This document shows, one piece after another, positions 15,729 to 24,519 of a stretch of 32,769 nt of DNA. The DNA is taken from positions 1-32,769 of the forward strand of contig CAZNTE010000027.1 in the NCBI GenBank assembly GCA_964575895.1, read 5' to 3'. Both the position numbers and the translations under genes were made by a program. Source of the stretch: Gudongella sp964575895 (GTDB lineage: Bacteria; Bacillota; Clostridia; Tissierellales; Tissierellaceae). A model generated the notes under the pieces. It saw only the letters and a program-made list of their open reading frames with translations, made no database searches and was not told the DNA's origin. The stretch's first letter is position 1. The number at the start of each line of letters is the position of its first letter.

Positions 15729-17264
15729 TTACATTCCGATATTTATCTTGACTACAAAGAGTAAAATATAATTAACGATTCCAAGAATTAAGGCAGACAA
15801 AATTACTGGCTTTATTACTTTAGAATAAATGTCAGCTTCTCTTCCCGTCATGCCAGAAGCTGAAGCAGCCATTAAAATAGTTGTAGGCCCAAGACTTACT
15901 CCTATTGATCCAGATATTGATTGAAGACCAGCCATGACATATGGATTAACCATAAGACTTTCAGCTACGGAAACCTGGAATTTACCAAATATTACATTGG
16001 AATTGGTATTACTTCCCGTTATGAAACTTCCCAAGACACCAAAAAATGGAGCTACTAGAGGATATATACTTCCCGTCAATTTAGCTACGGAATTTGCCAG
16101 TGTGGTTGTCATACCAGAATCCATCATTACCAAGGCCATACTTATTAGAAAGAACAAGGTTATGGAAGTATTTATACTCTTTGAAACGGTATTGTTTAGG
16201 ACCTTTTTCAACCTGTCTCTATTGAAAATACCAGCTCGTTTGTAATTGAACATGGCAATTACTGCAGAGAAAACAATTATGGGGGCTGGGTGCCCGAATA
16301 ATTTTATTTTCGAATAAGCCGACTCAGCTTTTACAAAATATCCAAGTGCTGTGGTATATTCTGGGAATTTAAAGGCTAAGTTAAATCTGTCCAAATTTAA
16401 CACTGGGAATAATAAGGATAGAACTATTATTATTATATAAGGTAATAAGGAGTCAAATAGGTTAATATCACTCTTATAAAGAACGATCTTCTTATCTTTC
16501 TTATCCTTAAGCTTATATAAGATATACATAGTTGTAAAACCAGATAGTGCACTTAATAATCCCACTAAGGATACAAGATTTAGATAGACTACAACCAACA
16601 TTACACCCAACATAACAATTGATGAAGGTATTATATAATATAGTGCCTTCTTCACATACTTCAGTCCACCATATATATAAGCAACAGAAATTCCCATTAG
16701 AATCATTGCTACAAAATCAAATATAATCATTGAATATCCTATACTTTGCTGATCAAGATTAGTTACTAAGAATATAGTAAAGAAAGATGATCCCATTGAG
16801 CCAAAACTAACAGACCAAGAATGACCCAATAATACTGCTGCCACTGACTTAAGGGGATCAAACCCCAAACTAATAAGTATTGGTACAACTATAATTACCG
16901 GGACACCAAATCCTGCTATCCCCTGTAGTACTGATGAAAACAACCATGATAAAAGTAAAAACTGAACAAAGGGATCCTTAATAAAGATAACTATGTTCTT
17001 GTTTATAACATCAATAGCACCAAATTCGTATACCGTATTATATAGAAATATTGCAGCCCAAATAATAAGTAATACATATACTGCCAATGATAGCCCTTTG
17101 CTGATTGCTATACTAAGTCCAAAAGAGTCCACGCCGAAAAATAATAACGCACTAATAATAGCAATAAAAACTGATATCGCTGCTGCTCTAGATGCGGGAT
17201 ACTTTAAGACCAGTAAACAAAATAGCAGGGCAATCAATGGAAGCAAGGATAAAAGCGTATCCAT
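15729..17264 (-). CDS. lctP: L-lactate permease (LctP family)
   Basis: The 511-residue membrane protein has about 12 to 14 hydrophobic segments and characteristic motifs such as GIAGFGVPVIIVVPILISLGF, LLGHSWSVSFGSMGSSF, GVLGSFITGSNTNSNV and QSISGSIGVSLGPTTI. It would import L-lactate or glycolate with protons. Length is slightly short of the typical 530-560. GGGGAGTGG precedes the ATG. A promoter with a 17-base spacer lies just upstream inside a palindrome. It fits with the FMN hydroxyacid oxidase downstream as a lactate-use unit. Confidence 0.9.
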   Translation of the reverse strand: MDTLLSLLPLIALLFCLLVLKYPASRAAAISVFIAIISALLFFGVDSFGLSIAISKGLSLAVYVLLIIWAAIFLYNTVYEFGAIDVINKNIVIFIKDPFVQFLLLSWLFSSVLQGIAGFGVPVIIVVPILISLGFDPLKSVAAVLLGHSWSVSFGSMGSSFFTIFLVTNLDQQSIGYSMIIFDFVAMILMGISVAYIYGGLKYVKKALYYIIPSSIVMLGVMLVVVYLNLVSLVGLLSALSGFTTMYILYKLKDKKDKKIVLYKSDINLFDSLLPYIIIIVLSLLFPVLNLDRFNLAFKFPEYTTALGYFVKAESAYSKIKLFGHPAPIIVFSAVIAMFNYKRAGIFNRDRLKKVLNNTVSKSINTSITLFFLISMALVMMDSGMTTTLANSVAKLTGSIYPLVAPFFGVLGSFITGSNTNSNVIFGKFQVSVAESLMVNPYVMAGLQSISGSIGVSLGPTTILMAASASGMTGREADIYSKVIKPVILSALILGIVNYILLFVVKINIGM

Positions 17265-17305
17265 TTACTACCACTCCCCAACTAACATTTAATATCATAA
17301 AAGAC

Positions 17306-17345
17306 ATTATATCCTAGAAGATTTTTTATTTCAATCTTCTAGGAT
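17306..17345 (-). promoter_or_regulatory. lctP promoter embedded in a 13-bp palindrome
   Basis: On the minus strand TTGAAA (17334-17329), a 17-base spacer and TATAAT (17311-17306) form a good promoter. The perfect inverted repeat ATCCTAGAAGATT/AATCTTCTAGGAT (17311-17323 and 17333-17345) overlaps the -35, spacer and first base of the -10. It may be an operator or the 3' stem of the upstream peptidase transcript; no T-tract follows it. Confidence 0.6.
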
Positions 17346-17349
17346 TTTA

Positions 17350-18519
17350 CTATTTAACTTCTTCTAAATTTAAAACTATTGTACTGATTAGTTTTGCTCT
17401 TTCAAATAAGGTTTCAACAAGGGCATACTCTCTTGTTGTATGATTCCAAGCACCTCTAACACCAAAGGAACAAATTACAGGAGTTCCTGCTTTGGTAATA
17501 TAGGAAGCATCTGAACTACCCCCTAATCTGACCCCTTCCATTTCTCCAAATCCAAATTCCTTTGAAGTTTTATTTACATAATTGAAGAAATCAATTACAC
17601 CATCAGTAGTTTCATAGGCAGCCATAACATTTACAAACTCACATAAGGTAGTTGTTCCTTCAACATAAGTTTTCTTTGCAATTTCTTCAATTTGCTTAGA
17701 AACCTTGTCCATTTCACTTTCCTTTTCAAATCGAATATCGATTTCAATCTTACATTGAGCTGGTACAGCATTTGAAACTGTTCCACCTTTAATTTTACCA
17801 ACACTAACAGTTGTTCCCACTTCTAAGTTTGTTAGTTTTTGGATCTCAATTATCTTGTATGCCATCTCTTCTATGGAATTTCTACCTGTTAGGAAGTCAT
17901 TACCAGCATGAGATTCAACTCCAGTAACTGTTATATGACACTCGATTCTTCCTTTTCTACCTATACATAGCTTGTTACTTATCAATCCTGTTTCCATATT
18001 AAATGCACATTTTCCACCTTTTGCTGCATCCATTATTACTTGTGCTCCCTGTGAGTTAAGATGCCCAATCTCTTCATCTCCTGAGAATATAATTTTCAAG
18101 GGTCTTTGATCATAACCAACTTCATTTAGGGCCTTAATGACATATAAGGATATGATTATTCCACCCTTCATATCCAGAGCACCTGGTCCATGGGCATTTC
18201 CATCCACTATTTTAAATAGGTCTTCTCCAAATGTACCTGTAGGAAAGACAGTATCAAAATGACCAGAAAAAATTACTGGTTCACCCTTTCTGTCCTCACC
18301 TATGACTCCAACTAAAGACTTCCCATTATTTCCTACATCAATTAGCTCACAGGTTAATCCTGCACTTTCAAATTCTTCTTTAAGTCTAATTCCTAATATA
18401 TCTACCTTCTGAGGTTCTCTTGCATAGCTTTCTAATTCTACTATCTCCTGCCACTTAAGAAGCATCTCATCTCTCTTAGAATCTATGTAATTATATACTT
18501 CTTCCATAATATTCCTCAT
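17350..18519 (-). CDS. M20-family metallopeptidase, glutamate carboxypeptidase (CPG2)-like
   Basis: The product has about 389 residues. Zinc-site motifs are FSGHFDTVFPTGTFG (His, Asp), GPGALDMKGG (bridging Asp) and SGDEEIGHL (catalytic Glu and Glu ligand). A dimerisation domain follows, with VTGVESHAGN, and a late His in RGAWNHTTRE. The HFDTVFPTG and GPGALDMKGG pattern is closest to carboxypeptidase G2-type enzymes, which release C-terminal glutamate. I start at the ATG at 18519, preceded by GGAGGG; the longer reading to 18597 would run close to the palindrome at 18584-18617. It lies downstream of a GGT-like hydrolase and a GltS-like transporter. Confidence 0.85.
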   Translation of the reverse strand: MRNIMEEVYNYIDSKRDEMLLKWQEIVELESYAREPQKVDILGIRLKEEFESAGLTCELIDVGNNGKSLVGVIGEDRKGEPVIFSGHFDTVFPTGTFGEDLFKIVDGNAHGPGALDMKGGIIISLYVIKALNEVGYDQRPLKIIFSGDEEIGHLNSQGAQVIMDAAKGGKCAFNMETGLISNKLCIGRKGRIECHITVTGVESHAGNDFLTGRNSIEEMAYKIIEIQKLTNLEVGTTVSVGKIKGGTVSNAVPAQCKIEIDIRFEKESEMDKVSKQIEEIAKKTYVEGTTTLCEFVNVMAAYETTDGVIDFFNYVNKTSKEFGFGEMEGVRLGGSSDASYITKAGTPVICSFGVRGAWNHTTREYALVETLFERAKLISTIVLNLEEVK

Positions 18520-18583
18520 AAAATCATTCCCTCCATTTATGGATTTTAAGAAGTCAAACACCTTAACTAGATGTAAAAATATC

Positions 18584-18617
18584 AGTAAAGTGCCCAACTT
18601 AAGTTGGGCACTTTACT
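18584..18617 (-). terminator. Perfect 17-bp palindrome after the GGT gene
   Basis: AGTAAAGTGCCCAACTT and AAGTTGGGCACTTTACT are perfectly self-complementary with no spacer. It lies 28 bases beyond the GGT stop. Only a modest T-run (ATATTTTT) follows on the minus strand, so it may attenuate or process the message rather than end it. Confidence 0.6.
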
Positions 18618-18644
18618 TATTCTATCCTTTAAAATATTCTTATT

Positions 18645-20252
18645 TTACCAAGCAGCAATTGTTCCATCTGTTCTAGGTTCAGTTCCACCACATAGGATGC
18701 CGTTTTCATCTCTCCATATAATTTGTCCCCTACCCATTAAGTTAGTATCTAATTGAGGAACTATATCATGACCTTTTCTTGCCAATTGAAGTGCTAGATG
18801 ATTTGGGAATCCAGGCTCAACCTGAATTGTCTTACCTCCAACCCACTGCCATCTAAAGGCATCTAAGGAATCTTGAGGATTCATATGGAAATCAACTGTA
18901 TTCATTACCATTTGAAGATGACCTTGTGGTTGCATGAATCCACCCATTACACCAAATGGTCCCACTGCCTTGCCATCTTTTGTCAAGAATGCTGGTATAA
19001 TTGTATGATAAGGTTTCTTTGAAGGAGCCAAAGCATTATCATGTTCAGGATCCAAAACAAAATTGTGACCTCTATTGTGTAGAGAAACTCCAGTTCCTGG
19101 TACCACTAAACCAGATCCAAATCCCATGTAATTACTTTGGATATATGATACCATGTTTCCTTCAGCATCAGCAGTTGACATATAAACAGTTCCACCATAA
19201 GCTGGATTTCCTGGTTCTGGCATTATTGCTTCTTCTCCAATTAAACTTCTTCTCTTTTCAGCATACTCATCTGATAAAAGTTGTTCAACTGTAACAGTCA
19301 TATTATCTGGGTCTGCAACATACTTCTGTCCATCAACAAATGCAATTTTCATAGCTTCAATTTGCTTATGAAGAGTATCCACTGTATCTCTAGCTTCAAA
19401 CTCATAGCCCTTTAGGATGTTAAGTGCCATTAAAGCAACTATTCCATGGCCATTTGGAGGTATTTCCCATACATCGTATCCTCTGTAATTTACACCAATT
19501 GGCTCTACCCACTCTACTTCATATGCTTCTAAGTCTTCTTTTCTAATGAAACCATTGTATTTTCTTGAGAACTCATCTATCTTATCTGCAATTTCTCCCT
19601 TGTAGAATGATTCTCCATTTGTTTCAGCAATCTTTCTTAGGGTATCAGCATGAGCTTCTGATTTCCATAACTCTCCTGCTTGAGGTGGTCTTCCTTCTGG
19701 TGCGAATACCTTGAACCAGTTTTCAAATTCTGGAGTTTTAAAGTTTTGCTTATATACTTTAAAGGCGTTATTCCATAATTTAGCAACATTTGGAGTAAGG
19801 ACAAAACCTTCAGATGCATATCTAATGGCAGGAGCTAATACTTCTGTTAAAGGTAGTTTCCCGAATTTCTTGGACATCTCAACCCAACCTGCTGGAGCAC
19901 CAGGCACGGTCACTGGAATAAATCCGTATTTTGGAATTTCAGTTACTCCCATTTCCTTTAATTTTTCAATAGATATACTGCTTGGTGATTTTCCACTGGA
20001 ATTCATACCATAAAGTTTGTCTTTTACCCATACTAATGCGAAGCTATCTCCGCCAATACCATTGGATGTTGGTTCAACTACAGTTAGAGTAGCCGCAGTT
20101 GCAATTGCAGCATCAATTGCATTTCCACCTTTTCTAAGTATCTCAAGACCTGCTTGAGCTGCCATAGGTTGACCAGTAGCTACCATTCCATTCTTTGCAT
20201 ATACTACATTTCTTCTTGATGCATATCCATATACTCTTGGATCATAATTCAT
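18645..20252 (-). CDS. Gamma-glutamyltransferase-family Ntn hydrolase, cytoplasmic
   Basis: The 535-residue protein has full GGT-family architecture. The N-terminal half has GMVATGQPMAAQAGLEILRKG, GGNAIDAAIATAATL and GIGGDSF. The self-cleavage site is the Thr in AYGGTVYMSTAD, which becomes the N-terminal nucleophile of the small subunit, and the small subunit has SNYMGFGSG and a late GGTEPRTDGT. There is no signal peptide, unlike secreted GGT, so it acts inside the cell. Related intracellular enzymes act on gamma-glutamyl compounds, oxamate or acyl groups, so the exact substrate is open. GGAGGATG precedes the ATG. It sits between the frameshifted GltS-like transporter and the M20 peptidase. 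Confidence 0.85.
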   Translation of the reverse strand: MNYDPRVYGYASRRNVVYAKNGMVATGQPMAAQAGLEILRKGGNAIDAAIATAATLTVVEPTSNGIGGDSFALVWVKDKLYGMNSSGKSPSSISIEKLKEMGVTEIPKYGFIPVTVPGAPAGWVEMSKKFGKLPLTEVLAPAIRYASEGFVLTPNVAKLWNNAFKVYKQNFKTPEFENWFKVFAPEGRPPQAGELWKSEAHADTLRKIAETNGESFYKGEIADKIDEFSRKYNGFIRKEDLEAYEVEWVEPIGVNYRGYDVWEIPPNGHGIVALMALNILKGYEFEARDTVDTLHKQIEAMKIAFVDGQKYVADPDNMTVTVEQLLSDEYAEKRRSLIGEEAIMPEPGNPAYGGTVYMSTADAEGNMVSYIQSNYMGFGSGLVVPGTGVSLHNRGHNFVLDPEHDNALAPSKKPYHTIIPAFLTKDGKAVGPFGVMGGFMQPQGHLQMVMNTVDFHMNPQDSLDAFRWQWVGGKTIQVEPGFPNHLALQLARKGHDIVPQLDTNLMGRGQIIWRDENGILCGGTEPRTDGTIAAW

Positions 20253-20291
20253 GAAATCATCCTCCTAACTATTATTTAAGTCAAACTAATT

Positions 20292-21472
20292 CTATAAGAA
20301 GTTTACGAATATACCAGCTATAATTATAGAAAGTGAAGTTACAGAAACAAAACCAGCAACTACATAAGCAGGCATAATCTTGTCTAGAATTATTTTCTTC
20401 TCTTCTTCGTTTTGAGCAACCGCTGTTGCTATTTCGTTTGAAACTAGGTATGTTGCAGGGAATCCTAACAACTGAGCCATGGCGATACCAACTGCTAGGT
20501 TCTTAGATCCAACAATTTTCCAACCTGGTAGTACATACATGAAAAGATAAGTTGCTGCCATAACAGCTGCAAATATTACAAGTGTTTGCCATCCAAGTTC
20601 AAGTAAGTCTGGAAGAGATACTTTTGCAAGTGATGGTATAATACTAGCGAATAAAGCCATGGATAAAAGACCAGATGCCTTACCTCTTTCAAGAACTCTT
20701 GGAGGTACAATGCCTATGTATCCAACTGTTGCTCCAAGTAATAATGCCCAAATAGAGTAATTAATTGGAGTAGCTCCTCCTAAAACCTGTGATATCCAAG
20801 CAAATAGACCAGCGATAGCTATACAAACAAAATCTGTAAAATATTTTTCATGTTGCTTGTAGAATGGAACTTTGCCATTTGATTTAGCATCTGTTGCTTG
20901 TGTATTTTCAGCAAGATCCAATTTACCTTCTGCTTTGTTCTTTCTGTATTCTGCAATAAGTTTTTCCGCTTCCTTTAAACCATGTAAAGAAGCTGGAGGT
21001 GTACATACGAATTTTTGAACTCCATAAACTATAGTACCAAGAGCAGCTGCCAGTGCAAATCCTCTCTCCATAGCTCCAGTTGTCATAAGTTGTGTTGCAA
21101 CAATACCACCATTGATTATAGGAATACTAACAATTGCAGATTGAAGTCCGATTATTGGAGAAACTGCAAATAATGCTACTACAGCTACGCCATAGCAAGA
21201 ATTGAAGTTACTACAGATCTCCACTCCTTAACTAGTTGAGACCAGTTAATCATAGTACCCATGTGGAATACAATAAATGCTGCTGACCATTTTCCTAGTT
21301 CAGTTAAACCAGCTTGTGCAATAATATCCGGTGTGATTATTCCAGTTACAAATCCAACATAGAAAAGTACCAGTGCCACAAACACTGATGGAAGTTTAGC
21401 TTTAGTCAATACTCCCAACATGTCTCCGATTGCAAAAATTAAAAGACTGATGAATAAATAGAAAAAACTCAT
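20292..21472 (-). pseudogene. GltS-like sodium/glutamate symporter-like permease, frameshifted
   Basis: Two overlapping frames together give one membrane protein of about 397 residues. The first (21472-21185) is 95 residues and ends VVTSILAMA then a stop. The second carries on in the adjacent frame as VAVVALFAVSPIIGLQ down to 20292. Inserting one base near 21190 (after the Ala codon GCG/GTA junction) restores a continuous reading frame. The layout, two halves of about five helices with a cytoplasmic charged loop in the middle (AEKLIAEYRKNKAEGK), resembles the GltS/ESS group, but the identification is moderate. GGAGGG precedes the start. The damage lies close to the IS element just upstream. 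It could be true decay or a sequencing error. Confidence 0.65.
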
Positions 21473-21519
21473 AATTTCCCTCCTAATTTAAATTTCCGAT
21501 TTGTAAACTTAAATGAAGA

Positions 21520-21549
21520 TTGAGGACTCCAAACCCTCTGTGGTACAAT
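21520..21549 (+). promoter_or_regulatory. Transposase promoter
   Basis: TTGAGG at 21520-21525, an 18-base spacer and TACAAT at 21544-21549, the latter with a TG one base upstream (extended -10). It lies just inside the left inverted repeat and about 45 bases before the transposase start. Confidence 0.55.
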
Positions 21550-21595
21550 GTTTTTTGCAGAAACCAAATACCTCCCAGAAAGGATGAAGTCCTCA
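21521..21595 (+). repeat. Inverted repeat covering the transposase translation start
   Basis: TGAGGACT (21521-21528) and AGTCCTCA (21588-21595) are perfectly complementary. The right arm reaches the A of the start ATG. The left arm lies within the -35 region, so it would be present only in read-through transcripts from outside the element. Confidence 0.5.
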
Positions 21596-22630
21596 TGCAA
21601 AAATTGTATCAATCAGTTGTCCAAAGTGCAACAATAATCATTCATTTTATTTCTACGGCAGAGATAAATTTGGATACCAAAAGTTTTTCTGCCGTAAGTG
21701 TAAACATCAATTTGCACCTGATAATCCTAGTGTAATAAATAGAAATAATCGTAAGTACCCTAGCTGTCCAATGTGTTCTAAAGCTTCTTTTCTTCACCAT
21801 GATCATGAACATTATTCCAACTTCAGGTGCTGCGATAAAAAGTGTAACCACTCATTCTTTGTTCCTAAGTCTAATGCTATCTTACCTACTTCTGTTGCTA
21901 ATATAGTTGGTAAGTATGATTTTAAACGTATGCGATATCCTGTTCATATTATTCTATCTGCTCTTGCCATGTTCTACATTGTAAGAACTCTTTTAGTAAT
22001 ATTGCTCTGATTCTTAGAATTATGAACAATATAACGGTATCTCATACTACTGTTAGTAATTGGTGCACTAAATTTGCTCCTTTGTTTAATAGTCTTTCTC
22101 TTGAACTTATGCCTATGATGAATTTTAACCCTGATGAATGGCATGCCGATGAAACTGTTGTTAAGATTTCTGGTGTTAAACACTATATCTGGTTTATTGT
22201 TGATTCTGAAACTAGATTTGTCTTAAATTTTCATCTTTCTCCCTACAGAGACTCTGCTCAGGCTTTTACTATCTTTGATTCTGTTAAAGATATAGGTAAT
22301 GTTTCTTCAATTGTCAGTGACCGTTACAGCGCTTATAAAGTTCCAGCAAAAACTATCTTTGGATCTGATATTAATCACATTAGAGTGGAAAGCTTCAAAG
22401 ACGATATTTCAAATAATCTTATTGAGTCTTTCCATCATCAATTTAAGGCTTGGTACAAAACTAAACAAGGTTTTAAATCCTTTGAATCTGCCAACAATCT
22501 AATTAGTATGTTTGTATTCTTCTTCAATTTTGTTAGACCTCATTCATCTCTTAATGGTTTAACGCCTGCACAAGTTGCAGGACTATCTCTAACTGAAAAA
22601 CAAAAGAAAAAGTATTTTCTGATAGCTTAG
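21595..22630 (+). pseudogene. IS6-like DDE transposase, two frameshifts
   Basis: Three frames join into one transposase of about 345 residues. It starts ATG CAA AAA, where one missing A shifts the frame; after that comes a zinc ribbon (CPKCNNNHSF, FFCRKCKHQFAP, CPMCSKASFLHH) to about 21980. A second missing A near 21980 moves the frame to NSFSNIALILRI. The helix-turn-helix ITVSHTTVSNWC and the DDE domain then follow to 22630. The triad is the Asp of WHADETVVKI, the Asp of VSDRYSAY and the Glu of NLIESFHHQFK, all intact. The final stretch RPHSSLNGLTPAQVAGL is typical. Both breaks are single-A losses, so the copy is probably inactive unless the assembly has homopolymer errors. Confidence 0.8.
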
Positions 22631-22636
22631 CTTGTT

Positions 22637-22762
22637 CATGATTTCGCTTAAGTGTTTATTTAAGGAGCGGCCTTGGATTGGTCAAGGGCGCGCGTAAGCA
22701 CGTTCATTTTACCCTTGACCAATCCAAGGATGATCCTTTATCATCTTTTAAGTGAAATCTTG
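22637..22762 (+). repeat. Long GC-richer hairpin inside the IS, after the transposase stop
   Basis: The perfect 18-bp arms CCTTGGATTGGTCAAGGG (22671-22688) and CCCTTGACCAATCCAAGG (22712-22729) enclose a 23-base loop. Outer arms AAGGA/TCCTT (22662-22666, 22734-22738) and GATTTCGCTTAA/TTAAGTGAAATC (22640-22651, 22748-22759) extend it imperfectly to about 126 bases. No T-tract follows. It lies between the transposase stop and the right inverted repeat. It may be a strong transcription barrier, a structured RNA or the remnant of a nested small element. Confidence 0.65.
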
Positions 22763-22850
22763 AGTAATTTAAAGCTATTCTATGAAAACATTGTGCTATT
22801 CCTTCATTTTAAGTTTACAGAGCCTAAATTCTATTAAATTTATATCATCC

Positions 22851-22883
22851 TAAAAAAAACAGAAGAGGAATCTCTTCCTCTTC
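22851..22883 (-). terminator. Terminator after the four-PepSY gene
   Basis: GAAGAGGAA, GAGA loop, TTCCTCTTC on the minus strand, followed by TGTTTTTTTT, 11 bases after the stop at 22895. Confidence 0.85.
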
Positions 22884-22894
22884 CATCAACGATT

Positions 22895-24406
22895 TTAGTC
22901 TTCTTCTTCAAACTCAAGAACTTTACCTGTATATGCATCAATTTCTATTTCATATTCCTTACCATCTTTAATTATCTCAATTTCGAACTCATCATCATCT
23001 TCTTCGAATTCAGTAATTGTACCATTTACTAGACCAAGTGCTATTTTCTTTGCTTGATCTGCACTTATTCTAACTACATTAGTATACTCTCTATCGTCAT
23101 TGTCGTCATCATCGTCTTCTCTTTCAAACTCTGTTATAACTCCTGTATATGCATCGATTTCTAGTTCATACTTGATTCCATCTTTTACTATCTCTATTTC
23201 ATACTCAGGAATGTTATCATCATCGTCGTCATCATCTAGTTCAATCTTGATTATCTCACCATTTACCTGTGCCAAAGCTATTAATTTAGCCTGCTCTGTT
23301 GAAATTATATTTCTTGCATTATCAACTGGCTTTGAATCTCTATCGTCATCATCATCATCGTCTTCTCTTTCAAACTCTATTATAACTCCTGTATATGCAT
23401 TGACTTCTAGTTCATACTTAATTCCATATTTTATTATCTCTATTTCATATTTAATGTTATCATCATCGTCGTCATTATCTAGCTCAAACTTTACTATTTC
23501 ACCATTTACTTTTTCCAAAGCAACTTTTCTAGCTTCATCTGCTGAAATTATATTCTTTTCATTAACTGCTCCATTATAATTATCATCATTGTCACTTTCA
23601 AATTCCTTTACCCTACCTGTATAAGCATCGATTTCTATCTCATATTTTACGCCATCTTTCATTATCTTTATTTCATACTCAGGAGTATCATCATCATCTC
23701 TTAAATCATCTAACTCAATCTTAACTATCTCTCCATTCACAAGGTCTAGTGCTATCTTTGTTGCTTCTTCTTTTGAGATATATGATGCGGTACTTATAGA
23801 CTTATCTAGATTCCCTGCCACAACTAAAAATAACTTTTGAGTGTCAATATTGTTAGCTTTACTATATTGTATTTGTTGCTTTAGTGACATATTGGAAAGT
23901 TCATCAATACTTAAATTTGCTCCTAATGTAGATATTCTCTCAGCTACTGCTTCTCTTCCTGATTGGTTTATGTTATTGCTTTGACTACTTTCAATGGCCT
24001 GGTTTAATATAGTTGCTTCAATTTGTTTATTTTCTAAAAATGCACTTATTGCCTTATTTACCTTCTGAAGAAGTTCATCATCAACGCTGTCATCCTTGAC
24101 TGAAATCATTACTATGTTGTCATCTCCGCCTTTTATATGTCCTGTCAAAATCATTAAATCGACTAAATCGCTAACTACTCCTTCTAAATTCTTATCCTTG
24201 GGATCAAAATCCTTCAATAATGTTTCTGCATCAAGATTAAGTGGATTTATCCCAACAACCCTATCTAATCTATTTGTCTCGATCTCAATACTTGGATTTA
24301 CATCCATTGTTAAACTGTTTGATGGTAGCATCATAAATGCTCCAAATCCTATTACTGCAACTAGTATTACTGGTAATATTATAGTTAACTTTCTTTTAAT
24401 ATTCAT
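22895..24406 (-). CDS. Membrane-anchored RsgI-middle-domain protein with four PepSY repeats
   Basis: The 503-residue protein has a short basic N-terminus, one transmembrane helix (about 7-26) and an extracytoplasmic RsgI-type domain (about 33-120) starting MDVNPSIEIETN. Four tandem PepSY domains follow at about 209-272, 286-347, 367-429 and 446-501, each of the form ISxxxAxxIALxxVNGxI then YEIEIxKDGxKYEIEIDAYTGxVxEFE. Runs of five to seven Asp occur in the loop after the first strand and between repeats. It lacks the cytoplasmic anti-sigma segment of its neighbour. The ATG at 24406 is chosen because GAGGAGG lies eight bases upstream. It has its own promoter, nearly identical to that of the sigma gene, so it is probably a sigma target. 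The Asp tracts suggest Ca2+ or cation binding; the function is unknown. Confidence 0.85.
   Translation of the reverse strand: MNIKRKLTIILPVILVAVIGFGAFMMLPSNSLTMDVNPSIEIETNRLDRVVGINPLNLDAETLLKDFDPKDKNLEGVVSDLVDLMILTGHIKGGDDNIVMISVKDDSVDDELLQKVNKAISAFLENKQIEATILNQAIESSQSNNINQSGREAVAERISTLGANLSIDELSNMSLKQQIQYSKANNIDTQKLFLVVAGNLDKSISTASYISKEEATKIALDLVNGEIVKIELDDLRDDDDTPEYEIKIMKDGVKYEIEIDAYTGRVKEFESDNDDNYNGAVNEKNIISADEARKVALEKVNGEIVKFELDNDDDDDNIKYEIEIIKYGIKYELEVNAYTGVIIEFEREDDDDDDDRDSKPVDNARNIISTEQAKLIALAQVNGEIIKIELDDDDDDDNIPEYEIEIVKDGIKYELEIDAYTGVITEFEREDDDDDNDDREYTNVVRISADQAKKIALGLVNGTITEFEEDDDEFEIEIIKDGKEYEIEIDAYTGKVLEFEEED
22898..23780 (-). repeat. Four tandem PepSY-coding repeats
   Basis: Each unit spans roughly 165-250 bp and encodes one PepSY domain. 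DNA-level likeness is strongest between the second and third units, around the YELE-AYTGVI-EFERED segments and their GAT/GAC-rich tracts, which suggests recent duplication. The GAT/GAC runs produce a false Ser-rich frame on the opposite strand. Confidence 0.7.
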
Positions 24407-24437
24407 TTGTGCTTCCTCCTCTTTTCCTTTTATACTC

Positions 24438-24469
24438 ATATAATGCATAAGGAAGGTAATTTATTGCAT
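24438..24469 (-). promoter_or_regulatory. Sigma-regulon-like promoter of the four-PepSY gene
   Basis: On the minus strand ATGCAATAAA, 11 bases, then ATGCATTATAT. The same two boxes with the same 11-base spacing occur before the ECF sigma gene (26229-26260). A tract of A runs (24478-24512 on the plus strand as T runs) lies directly upstream and could act as an UP element. Confidence 0.6.
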
Positions 24470-24519
24470 GGATTTTTGTTTTTTTATTTTTGTTTTTTTA
24501 TTTTTTTTTGAATTATTTT

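Larger units (their letters stand above)
21497..22824 (+). mobile_element. IS6-like insertion sequence, decayed
   Basis: An element of about 1328 bp encodes one DDE transposase on the plus strand. The right end, read inward, is GGCTCTGTAAACTTAAAATG; the left is CGATTTGTAAACTTAAATG, so the terminal inverted repeat is clear but the left end is degraded. The flanks TAAATTTC (21489-21496) and TAAATTCT (22825-22832) could be an imperfect 8-bp target duplication, the size expected for IS6. It lies 24 bp from the start of the GltS-like gene, between that gene and the four-PepSY gene terminator. Confidence 0.8.

Noticed and set aside
21480..21520. Hybrid outward promoter from the IS left end into the transporter
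   Set aside because: A TTTACA-like -35 is present, but no acceptable -10 occurs at 16-18 bases.
21970..21995. Programmed frameshift in the IS transposase
   Set aside because: No slippery run of the usual A6G or similar type lies at the junction (GTAAGAACTC), and a second shift is present near the start, so decay or sequence error fits better.
23100..23579. Open frame on the plus strand encoding a Ser-rich protein
   Set aside because: It is the opposite strand of the GAT/GAC-rich PepSY repeats; Asp codons read backwards give TCATC Ser-type codons. It has no ribosome-binding site.
24478..24512. Low-complexity T-rich run as a terminator
   Set aside because: No stem precedes it on either strand; it is better explained as an A-tract upstream of the sigma-type promoter on the minus strand.
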